In this document: positions 13,623-25,819 of the stretch, piece by piece | Position numbering within the stretch: position 1 is the first letter of the stretch | Layout: each line of letters starts with the position of its first letter | NCBI GenBank assembly: GCA_036897095.1 | Contig: JAYMSP010000077.1 | Location: 1-64,000, forward strand | Length of the DNA: 64,000 bases | Origin: Plantago elongata | Taxonomy: Eukaryota; Streptophyta; Magnoliopsida; Lamiales; Plantaginaceae | Reading direction: 5' to 3' | Program-made: the position numbers and the translations under genes | The notes under the pieces: model-generated | Database searches by the model: none | What the model saw: the letters and a program-made list of their open reading frames with translations, nothing else | What the model was told of the DNA's origin: nothing

Positions 13623-15718
13623 ATGAGAAGAATAATCTCTCAGTTTTCTCATCACAAAAAACATCAATTGCTTTTCTTCAACATCTCAAACAGACAATTT
13701 ACCAGTTTCCTTCCAGACCCATCAAACTTGAACTATGCACTTTTAGAAACGTCCAAACAGGGACTTAACATGAACTTCAAAGAGTACCATGCTCTGTTGA
13801 ACGAATGTGTGGATCACAAGAGTTTCTGGGAAGGCCAAAGGGTGCACGCCTACATGATAAAGACCCACTATCTACCTCCAGTCTTCCTCAGGACGAAGCT
13901 CATGATTCTCTATTTGAAATGTGAGGTTTTGACTGATGCCCGGAAGGTGTTTGATGAAATGCCGGAACGAAATGTGGTTCTTGGACCGCAATGATTTCGG
14001 GCTATTCCAGACGTGGGTTTTATGCGGAGGCCCTGGATCTTTTTGTTGCCATGCTAAGATCAGGTAACTGTTATGTTGCACATGGTTTATAACATGATGT
14101 GTTTGATTATTATTAATTGCAAGAATGTTTTATTTTTTGCTGTCTTGGTTCTTCTGAACTTTAAATCATGCATGTTTAAGTGGGGGTGGTAAAGAGGACT
14201 TAAGAACAGGGGGATATGTCATGACTCATGAGCATGTTCTGTTATTATCTGATCCTCGATGTTCTGTGCTTATAGCATCTTGTGTTGAATCTATTGTAAC
14301 ACTGGTAAGTCACAGGCACTGATCCGAATGAGTTCACTTTCACTTCGGTGCTTACTTCTTGTACTGGGGCTTGTGGATTGGATTATGGGATGCAAATTCA
14401 CGCGTTGATATCGAAAACCTCTTTTGAGACCAATGTTTATGTTGGTAGCTCACTTCTTGACTTTTACGGCAAAGCTGGAAGAATCATTGAATCCAGGAGC
14501 ATATTTGAAAGTTTGCCTGAAAGAGATACGGATTCTTGCACTACTATTATTTCGGCTTATTCTCAACTGGGACTTGATAAAGAAGGACCGGATCTATTTA
14601 GAAAATTGTATGAACAGGGAAACAATCTGAACTATGTTACTTATGCCAGTGTTTAGAATGCATTATCTGGCCTCGCCGCATTTGAGTATGGAAAGCAACT
14701 ACATAATCATGTTCTTCGGTCCGGACAACCTTCTTACACAGTGCTCCAGAACTCTTTGATTGATATGTATTCAAAATGTGGGAATCTTACTTATGCTAGG
14801 AGAGTCTTTGACAAGATGCCCGAGAGAACTGTTATATCATGGAATGCTATGCTAAATGCTAATGGGTTACAGTAAACATGGGTTGGGTGAAGTGGTAGTC
14901 GAATTATACCATATGATGAGAGAAGAAAATAAAGTCAAACCCGATGAAGGTACAGTTTTGTTAGTTTTGTCAGGTTGCAGCCATGAAGGAATGGAGAAGA
15001 AGGGCCTGAAATTGTTCGATGAGATGGCTAGCCAAAATGACACTGTAGCACTTGGTGTTGAACACTTTGGATGTGTTGTCGACTTACTTGGCCGTGCTCG
15101 CCAATTAGAGAGGGCTTTGGCGTTCATAAAGGACATGCCTTTTGAACCAAATGCTGCTATCTGGAGTTCACTTTTCGGCGCCTGTCTGGTCCACAAGAAT
15201 GTCAGTATAAATTGCAGGGGATCGTCTACTTGAAATGGAGCCTGAAATTGGTGGAAATTATGTGATTAATCTATACGCATCACAAGGTAGGTGGGAAGAA
15301 GTGAGTAGGTTCAGAACAATGAAGGGTAAAATTGCCATAGAGCCAGGAGAGTGTTGGATCGAGTTTGGTCAAACCCTGCATACTTTTTACGTGAATGATC
15401 AGTTTCATCCTAGTAGAGAACAAGTGTTTGATAAGGTAAGTGAATTATGCGATGGAATAAAGGCAGCAGGTTATGTTCCTGATGAGGAACAGAAGGAGAG
15501 AATGCTGCTAGGCCATAGTGAAAAGCTGGCATTGGCATTCGGAATGATGCATATCCATAAACCAAAGCCTATACGGGTAATGAAGAATCTGCGGATTTGC
15601 GTTGATTGCCATAACTTTGCAAAGTTTCTCTCAGGTTTATGAGAGGGAAGTTGTCATCAGGGATGAGAGTAGGTTTCATATCATGGTTGATGGAACATGC
15701 TCTTGTGGAGAGTAATGG
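13623..15718 (+). pseudogene. DYW-class pentatricopeptide repeat protein, pseudogene
   Basis: Remnant of an organelle-targeted PPR editing-factor gene. PPR blocks are clear in pieces: GQRVHAYMIKTHYLPPVFL, DARKVFDEMPERNVV, YVGSSLLDFYGKAGRI, NSLIDMYSKCGNLTYARRVF, then the E region and a DYW domain with LLGHSEKLALAFGMM and RICVDCHNFAKF. The order resembles Arabidopsis At3g13770 as I remember it. One GT-AG intron (about 14065-14314) lies inside the first repeats, so this is not a processed retrocopy. Defects: loss of one base near 13977; TAG at 14654-14656 where Leu is expected; a 7-base tandem duplication near 14855 that shifts frame; loss of about 8 bases near 15208; a gap of about ten codons after GYVPD; and the terminal GDYW read as GAG TAA TGG (Glu-stop-Trp) at 15710-15718. 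The start ATG at 13623 is plausible. Sequencing error cannot explain this many independent changes. Confidence 0.85.
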
Positions 15719-16640
15719 TGATGAAGTGTTGTGGCATTCTGTATCAAAATCTTCTGAGGTTCCAACTCTGCTCAGATCAGGACTGTGCTGGTGCCACTCC
15801 GCCTGCTGGGATGTGGACTTCATTTTGGTCCTGATTCATTCATTCATTGGGCATCTCTTGCGGCTGAGATATACAGTCCAAGAATGAGTCTTGGAGATGG
15901 ATAAGCATGATCTTCCTAGACTTGAACATGATGTGACAATGAGAAGCCATGGATCATTAGATTGGAGTTCCTCTGACTATTGAGGCCAGATCATTATTCC
16001 TTTCATTGTCACACCCAGACTTACAGATGAATTGATGTCTGATCAATGACGAAGATATTCAAACTTCCATTTGTGTGCCATAATGCTTGTATGCTTCCAA
16101 ATGAATTCTCACTGCAAAGCGGAGGTCAGGGAGGTTATCGGTAGCAGACCGGTCTGTGAACATTGATTGAGGACAATCTTGTTAATTGCACCTCTTTTAA
16201 TTGATGTAACATAATAACTAAATAAAGGATTACATATTGATGTATAAATCACCACTAATGTAATTTACCTTAATCCCATTAGCATAGAGAACGGCATGTA
16301 CTAACACCACGTTGTTAGTCAAATCTTAAACACCACCAATCAACAAATTTCACATTTGTAAGTGTGAATCTGTAGTTAATTCTTTGAAACCACTCGATAT
16401 CCGATTTAAATTATAAGTGTGAATTGAATATTGTAATTATTTTGTGCTCGTTTTATTATCGAGCCACTTATAATTACATTTGTCTGGCTCGTTGATATTT
16501 CGCAAGCTCGACTAATATTCAAACTAGGTAAATCGAGTTTAAGACTATTTATTGTGATTCGGGTTGAAGCTGGAGAGAGAGTTGACATAACGATCGAGTC
16601 AGGTAGGGGAATGAGATGGTACAAATCAACCAAAGGTAGT
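15719..16640. other. Intergenic between PPR pseudogene and NSA2
   Basis: No gene recognised. A short stretch near 16245-16258 (AAATCACCACTAAT) is shared with the SINE candidate near 38 kb (same motif at 37999-38013) and may be a SINE remnant. The rest is unremarkable AT-rich sequence. Confidence 0.4.
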
Positions 16641-16642
16641 CT

Positions 16643-16652
16643 TAAACCCTAG
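16643..16652. promoter_or_regulatory. Telo-box upstream of NSA2
   Basis: TAAACCCTAG contains the AAACCCTA core of the plant telo-box, found near the start of many ribosomal-protein and translation genes. It lies about 120 bases before the NSA2 start codon. The motif is seen; its activity is inferred. Confidence 0.5.
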
Positions 16653-16773
16653 TCTCTCTAACGGCTTCTGTTGCCGTGAAATTCCTTTCTCCCATTCTCG
16701 TCCGACGGACACCTGCGAATAATCAGCTGCAATCAACCTCCACTACTAGCTGAACCTTCAAATCCCTATCGAC

Positions 16774-19700
16774 AATGGTATATATTTCTGCTAAATATCA
16801 ATAATTTGTATTACAATTTCTTCATACCTTACAATTTGCAATGTCAAATGACAGCCTCAAGGTGATTACATCGAGCTATCCAGGAAAAGGCATGGATACC
16901 GCCTTGACCACTTCGAGCGCAAGCGCAAGAAGGAGGCTCGTGAAGTTCACAAGCGTTCCCGAGATGCACAGAGTGTTAGTCTTTCCTTCCAATTTACCTC
17001 TTAAATTCAGTATTTGTATAGTTTTTAGTGTGTTTGTTGATGATTTGGGAATTTGATGTATTTGATTGTTGTTTTGGTGGATCAGGCCTTGGGTATCAAG
17101 GGTAAGCTCCTTGCGAAGAAGCGATACTCCGAGAAGGCTCTCATGAAGAAAACGTATGGTCTCGTGCTTTGTTATGGTGATATTGTGAATTGAGAGGGAT
17201 GTTATGGTTTTGTAGGAGCTGACTGATTACTCTTATTGTTTTAGGTGAAATATGATAAAAATTGTGTACTAGTATTACTTTAAATCCTTGAATCCATCTA
17301 TGTTGTTTTATTGCTTCTTTTATTGTGCTATCAGATGAACGATGCATGTTAACCTATTTGCTATTGTTGTTTATGCTCTTTTGCTAATTCATGTACACTA
17401 TAAAGCAGATATTATTGGTGCACATTCATTAGCCTTTGTATTATGCCTTAAGTTGGCACATTATCTATAGGTTCCTATTTCAATAGAAGTAAAACGTCAT
17501 GTGTCTCACTTCATTCGGGAGTCTCCAACATGAATACTTTAATTCATGGATACATTCAACTCTCATGTGTTTTTGAACATTTCATCTGTGTGCACTTCAG
17601 TAAGATTTTGTCCTTTATCTTAGTATTATTTTTCTCTATGCTACTTGATACTTTGAGTGTTTCCCTTGAGTTACAAATGGTTGTGGATGGATTCTGGTCT
17701 GAAATTCATGTTGTATTGACAGAATTGCGATGCATGAGGAATCATCATCGAGGCGCAAGGTTGATGATGACGTTCAGGACGGCGCTCGCCCTGCATATCT
17801 TCTTGACCGTGATGAGACAACAAGGGCAAAGGTAATTCCATGTTCTTGTGATCATGTCCATATTTTCTTTAGAAAGTGCAACTTTTGTTAATATTTTAAT
17901 GCTCATGAGGTAAACTTCTTCGTGGATGCAGATTCTCAGCAACACTATAAAGCAGAAGAGGAAAGAAAAAGCAGGAAAATGGGAGGTTCCTCTGCCAAAG
18001 GTAAGCCGTTTGGGTTTGCAATTTGTCTTGGCACATTCTTATCAAGTATTCTTCACCTTATATAGTATAAAAACAGATAGCTGACTTCATAAGTGTAGTT
18101 TGACAACATTGAATCTTATAACATCTGAAATTTCTTATCTACCTCTCAAATATATCGCGTTAGTTGTTAAAAGGTGAATAGCGGACAGTACCAAAAAGGC
18201 CTAACTATGTTACACATTTTATCCGTCCCAAATGAATATGACGCTTTCCTCTTTCTTTTTGTCCCAACTTACAAGCAATGTACCATTTTTATGATGCATA
18301 TATTTTGACATATTTTCCTCCTTGAAGAAAGAAGTTAATGACAAAACAACGCATAGATGCACAAGTCAATGCTATTTAATATGGGTATGATAGCCTATTT
18401 GGATTAATTTGACTAAAAATATCAATATATGTACATGGTGAATTGTCCTTGTTTATTGGCTACGGAGGAAGTAGCTATAACGACCACTATTCTTAACCGA
18501 AAGAAAGTATGTTATAGATCTGAAGTATACTTTCATCGTGGCAAATCTGTAGGGACACTTTGACGAGGCACAAATATTAATAGTTTTAGTCAAATTTAGG
18601 CAAATGAATTACTATTCCCATATTATGTTACATTGATTTGTGTAGTTATGTGTTCTGTCATTAGTATTCTTCTTTAAATATGGACAAGTTGCCAAAATAG
18701 TACTCCCTCCTCCCTAGAACAAATGACACATTTGATTTTTGAGTAAATTTTGAGGTTGACTTTGACAATTAATTACTCTTACTTCATGAACTTTTGGAAT
18801 ATAATTTTATTAGATATTTTTCGTATGTACTTAGGAGTAATTTTTTGTCAGATTTTACGTTAAAAAATGCTGAAAAGTCAAATGTGTCATTTGTTCTGGA
18901 ATGAGGGTAATAAAGAATTGGGACGGTGGAAAAAGGAACATGTCCTTGCCTGAGCTAGCTAATCAGTAACTATGTCATTCATATAAAAGCTATATTTGTT
19001 TGTGAACTTAAGGTAAATAAAAAAGTTCTGGGGAAATCGACCAAATAAAATGTGTACGCTGAAGCAGAAAGGGTATTTGAGTTTACAAAGACTCTTAAAA
19101 TACAAGACATTCTGGAATTTCTAAACTTTTGCAAGATACAAGATTACATTTTTCACTTTAACCATTAGGTATAGCTGTAGAAGAAAAAAAGGTTTCATAC
19201 TTATTGTGCACAAACCGGGAATGCATTATCCTAAGCATAGGAAAAGAGACAACATCAGACCTAATAAAGAGTTATTTTCATTTTTGCTCCTATACTGGTA
19301 TGTTTTCTTGAGCTTTACTTGGATTACTCTTTCTCCAGTACAATGCATTTTCAAAGGACGGTATAATACTATAATTACTGTTCCATTTCCTTCACAATAT
19401 GTGATTTGTACTAGAGTAACTCATATTGTTTCCTCTATCAGCAAATATAACGCTATTTTCTGATCGTGTTGTAGGTGAGACCCATCGCTGAAGATGAGAT
19501 GTTCAAGGTGATGAGAACTGGTAAAAGAAAGAGTAAGTATCTTGGTGGCAGTTGGAACCCTTTCACATTTCTTGGTTCACAGTATAATATTTCACTTGGA
19601 TGACTAAATAAAGTAGGAAGAGATTTGCATGTGGCATTTCCACTTTTGTTCAATTTCAATGATCTCTAACTTTCTTTGTGATCTTTGCTATTGGCAGCGA

Positions 19701-20246
19701 AGCAGTGGAAAAGGATGATCACGAAAGCCACATTTGTTGGACCGAGCTTCACAAGGAAACCACCCAAGTATGAGCGTTTTATCCGTCCATCCGGACTGCG
19801 TTTTACAAAAGCCCATGTAACTCATCCTGAACTCAAGTGTACCTTCAACTTGGAGATCATTGGTGTAAAGAAAAATCCAAATGGCCCTATGTATACCTCT
19901 CTTGGTGTCATGACTAAAGGAACCATTATCGAGGTAGTTATCTCTTTGCTTCAACTTTTAATTCATTTCTGAGGTCGAACATCTGAAGCTAAACATAACT
20001 TGCTTCATTGCCCTTTTTTCCTCAGGTCAATGTTAGTGAGCTCGGTCTAGTCACTCCTGCTGGGAAAGTTGTTTGGGGTATGTTTGCAGTTTCTATTGAA
20101 CATTCGAATTTACAAGTAGGTGAACTATTTCGTTGTCTAGGTACTAACTTGTCTTTGTATTCCTCGTGGTCGTTGCAGGGAAGTATGCTCAGGTTACAAA
20201 CAATCCTGAAAATGATGGCTGTATCAATGCTGTCTTGCTAGTCTAA
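16774..20246 (+). CDS. NSA2: Ribosome biogenesis protein NSA2 homologue
   Basis: Nucleolar factor of pre-60S assembly, distantly related to ribosomal protein S8e. Nine exons (16774-16776, 16855-16974, 17086-17153, 17723-17831, 17932-18000, 19475-19532, 19698-19933, 20026-20077, 20179-20246) give 260 aa, the usual family length. The protein begins [19 protein letters not shown], carries [20 protein letters not shown] and [20 protein letters not shown], and ends [20 protein letters not shown], all family hallmarks conserved from yeast to plants. The first coding exon is the ATG alone; the second codon (CCT) starts the next exon. That choice gives the conserved PQGDYIEL start and a perfect frame through every junction. 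The intron 18001-19474 holds two MITE-like inserts. A telo-box precedes the gene. Confidence 0.95.
18226..18476. mobile_element. Degenerate Stowaway-like MITE in an NSA2 intron
   Basis: The left end has ATCCGTCCCAAATGAATATG. The right end, GGCTACGGAGGAAGTA, reads TACTTCCTCCGTAGCC on the other strand, so both edges carry a CCTCCGT-type terminus. Inner sequence similarity between the arms is weak, and the left TA duplication is missing or mutated. No ORF. Confidence 0.4.
18703..18907. mobile_element. Stowaway MITE (Tc1/mariner-derived), well preserved, in an NSA2 intron
   Basis: A 205-bp element flanked by TA on both sides (18701-18702 and 18908-18909). The left arm contains AGAACAAATGACACATTTGA, and the right arm carries the exact inverted copy followed by GGAATGAGGG, the complement of the CCCTC terminus. 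TIRs, size and TA target duplication are diagnostic of Stowaway. The interior is AT-rich and non-coding. It sits inside the 1.47-kb intron and should be removed by splicing. Confidence 0.88.
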
Positions 20247-23160
20247 GTTTTAATTGGACAGTTGTCTGGAAGACTGGAACTGTATCTGGGTGTTACTCAG
20301 GTCACCGTCTCAGGAAACTGGATGGTCAAGTTCTGGGTAGAAATGTCATGTCTGATAGTTTTGTTACTGTGATAGTGATATAGTTGCGTTTTAATTTGGG
20401 AACAAGAGGTGGTTTCACACAACTCAGGGGTGTCTGTAAATTTCCCTTTCTGTCAAATTTTGCAAATGGACTAGCTTCAGCTTAGTGGAAAGTTTTGCAA
20501 TAATTGCTCTTCTAACCAAATAGTTATGATAAAGTCATCGATATACATGTAATGATGGTGATTGTTATTTTTACCTGCATCTCCCTTGCAAAAGAGTCTA
20601 TTTAAAATGCAATTTGAATTAAATTTCGTTTTTATCCGTAAAATAGTAATTTGAATTGGATTTTATCTCACACTAGCAAATGTTACCCTCAACTTTGAAC
20701 ATTAGTAGAATTGATGTTTGCAGCAAAAGTTAGTTATTATTGCTCATAATTTTTTATATGAAACTTGAAGATTCCACCAACCCCCAACTCTTCAGCAGAT
20801 ATTCAAAATTTTAATCCTCCAAAATTTACCAAAAACTATAGGAAAAAATAAAATTCAACTCAACCCCTTAACTTTTTGCCAAAATCTGCAAAAATGTTCC
20901 TTCTGATTGGTCTCAAAATTCAGTTGGAGGTGAGATGGAATTGATAAAAATAACTCAATTGGATAAGAATTTTAGAAGGTTTTTGTAGTATCTGGCTTTG
21001 AGTTATAACAAACACAAATAATTAGTAAAATAGTATAATTCGAATTGAGAAAGTTAATTTTGAGTCAATAGCTAAATTAGTTATTTTGTAGTATTTAGAT
21101 TTAATGGTTGAGGACTTTTTACGGATAAATAAAAGATCAATATTTATTGATATTTTCATGTTGCCAGATAATAACTGTACATTGCTTCGAGTCTTCGAGA
21201 CGACTCTATTGCACTCCGAGTAGTATGAAATATAGAACTTTGCACCATGCATTCAGGACATAATACACTTTACTAGTTTACTATGTTTAATCCTAGTTAT
21301 AAAATTATACAGTACAGATATTTACAAAACCCACTCCGTTAAGATAGTCACTTTACAAATGAATACTTCTTATTTGAACATTTATAAGTGACTCTAAAAA
21401 ATGAACTAAAACCAATTACAACCAAACCCTTTAGTCAATGCCGGTACTTATGTCATCCGATTTCATGGTCGGTGACACACGCCCAAGACTGACATGGACT
21501 TCCATGTCAGCATTCCCTCCAAACCTTTGTAGGTTTATATATAATTGTTGGGAAAATTAGTTGTTGTCTTTGATGGTCATACACTTGTGGGCTATATGTA
21601 ATTTGATCTAGTATCATGTGGTTTTATATGTAATTGATTTTGTTAGTTGTTCAAAATACTAGTTGTTACTAGCCGTTTTTCTAATTCTGCTACATTCTTG
21701 TCTCAATTCTGCTTTTATATGTAATTGTTTAAAACGTGGAGCTTATTTTACATGTTGCCCCCGATCAATTTTATCTTCACTTCTAATCTCATCATGTTTC
21801 TCTACTACGGTATGTTTTGGGATGGGATATATGATGACAAATTATGAATTTTTCTTCTTCTTGGCTTCTTTTGCTTTTTTCTAGTCTAATCTTTTCATGG
21901 GGATTTTGGTTATGGATGATGAAGACACGGTAGGAGTTATTTTTGATTATTTGTGGTGAGAAAATTACAAGAAAGATGAATTGAAAGTGAGAAATAATTA
22001 GGGATTGTGTTCACATAAGTCAGAAGATGAACTGGAAAAGAAAATTAAAAAATTCATCAGAGATGTGTATTAATTTATAATTAAATAGTTAGTGCCACGG
22101 AAGTTACAATCTAATTACAATTGCATTGTTTTCAGTTTCAGTACTACATAAGTATGTTAATAGGATCATTTTAAGTTCAATGTATATGTTAGGTATTTTA
22201 AAATATAATATTTTTATTTCTTAATATATGCTTGGTTATGTTTTTGGTATATTAATATATATAGAAATAATATATACATGATTTTTGGTATATTAATATA
22301 TGCTTGCGATTGCCGAGTCCGAGTTTCAAAATATATATAGGATGAAAGAATAGGTTTGAAGACTGTAGTGTACTTATATACATGAATATGAAACAAGAAG
22401 AGAAATCAACAATCATTTTTCTTGAAAATGTGAGGGGTTGAATGAATAATTTAATGGATATTGAGAGAAATTAGGGGATAAAGATTGAAGAAGCAAAGCA
22501 AATCGAGAAATATTTAATGGAAAATTAATTTTTGGTGTTTGTTTGACAATTACAGATAAATTCATGCCACATAAGAGCCACATCAATGGCACATAAGCAA
22601 TTCATGCCATGTCACTGCCGGAGTCAACGTCGAATGATAAAAATGGGTTGTTTATATGTAATTGTTCAAATAGTGGATATGTATTTGTAATTGAACAGTC
22701 TAGCAGGGGGTGTTTATGTAAATGACCCTTAGACATTATGACTAATAGGTCATTGTTTGTGGCAGAAGATGAAAATGACGAACAATGACGAAAGTATAAG
22801 ATATAAAAATAGATAATAAGAAAAAGAATGAGAGATAAATATTAAAATAATAAAAGGTTGGTTAGTGAAGTTTATTTTACTATTTTAGAAATTATTAAAA
22901 TATATTAATTAGCTTTTTATTAAAGAAAAGTTGTACTGTAAAATTAGCATTAGAGATGTGGTATAAACTATAAAACATGAAACTTAGTACAATGTGTGTT
23001 TTAAATTTTGTTTGTATATGGTAAGTTCATAGTGTTTCAAATTTAATATTGAAAAATTCATGAAATTTTACGATACGATATTGTTTATATTTTTTATATG
23101 TGGAATTAACTACCAAAAGAGTAAATAATATCCACGTATGCAAAATCCCATTTGACGACC
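20247..23160. other. Intergenic between NSA2 and NAC-alpha, with an unclassified repeat region
   Basis: After the NSA2 3' UTR the spacer is AT-rich. Between about 21.4 and 22.7 kb the phrase TTATATGTAATTG recurs (near 21625, 21715 and 22651) and the word TTTTTGGTATATTAATATA occurs twice near 22240-22300. This suggests one or more decayed non-autonomous transposons. I could not find clean ends or target duplications, and no ORF is credible. Confidence 0.4.
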
Positions 23161-23174
23161 ATTTAAATTGAGAC

Positions 23175-23197
23175 GGGTTTTAGGGCATTAGGGTTTT
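23175..23197. promoter_or_regulatory. Paired telo-box-like motifs before NAC-alpha
   Basis: GGGTTTTAGGG followed at once by TTAGGGTTTT, i.e. two AAACCCTA-type motifs on the complementary strand, 75-100 bases before the start codon and next to a TTCTTCTTCT tract. This is a common arrangement in promoters of plant translation genes. Function is inferred. Confidence 0.55.
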
Positions 23198-23272
23198 CTT
23201 CTTCTATCTCACTCTCTTCTTGTGCAACAGTCGTCAAGTCTCTCTGTAGCCACCGTTTCCGCAAAATCAACC

Positions 23273-24872
<1,600 letters not shown>

Positions 24873-25819
24873 GAAGAATAATTTTGATATTGCGTATCTT
24901 TAGAGTGATTGTCTTTGCCCAAGATAGTTGATGATTATGCAGTTTTCGTGACCCTGTTTTAAGACTATTCGTGATTTTCTTTACTTTGATGTTGTACTAC
25001 TACTATCATTATATCAGAACAGACTCCGGAGTAATACATCTTGTTCTTGGGTTACTTTTCAATCAGATATTTCAGTTTATGAAGTTGGTCTCGAACTGAT
25101 ACTATTACATGCCATTCTAAGCGAGCCATGAACTGGGAGACGCCTTGCCTGGCTTTTGACGTATGATTTCTTTCATTCACGTAATTCTATTCCTAGTTGT
25201 TATACATCATGCTGTTCTTACATTGTTGAGACCATCAATTTGGTTCGTGTTTGTTAGTGGCAGAAATTGTATATGTATCGAGTAGAAACTTGGTTCTTTT
25301 TCATGTCCTTTTCTGTTCGGTACCTTATCAATATTAGGTCGAGGTCAAATATAATGTTAGGTATCTCAGAAGAAATACTGCACGCCCAAATCATGTTAGG
25401 AGCAGGAAAAGACAGTTGGATACCGATCCAAACAGGAGAAATTTCTGACTGCATGGGTAACACAGTGGATTTTTTGTTCAATCCAGGCAATCGCAGTGAA
25501 GAACATGACAAGTGTAAGTCTCTGAGTCTTGAAACAAAATGAACTGTTATGTTTCTCTCGCTATAAACAATGCTTAAACAAGAACAGGTTTCAATCAAAT
25601 CTAATAAAAAAACCAATTATACATCACAACATAATCCAATGGCAGTGAATCACTTCAAAAATGAAGAATTTCCATCAAATTTGTGGTGTATCTAAGACAG
25701 AAGAGAAGTGTATCCCAAGAATACACGACTCCAGTAAGTCCGCCTACTGAATCATCACTGTGATGGTCAACAATGGCTTCAATACCGATGCTCGGAAAAT
25801 TGTACAAAAATCATAATCT
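24873..25819. other. Convergent 3' regions of NAC-alpha (+) and GAMYB (-)
   Basis: The spacer between the two facing stop codons is about 950 bases and must hold both 3' UTRs and both poly(A) sites. No independent gene is visible. Short ORFs on both strands lack any family resemblance. Confidence 0.6.
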
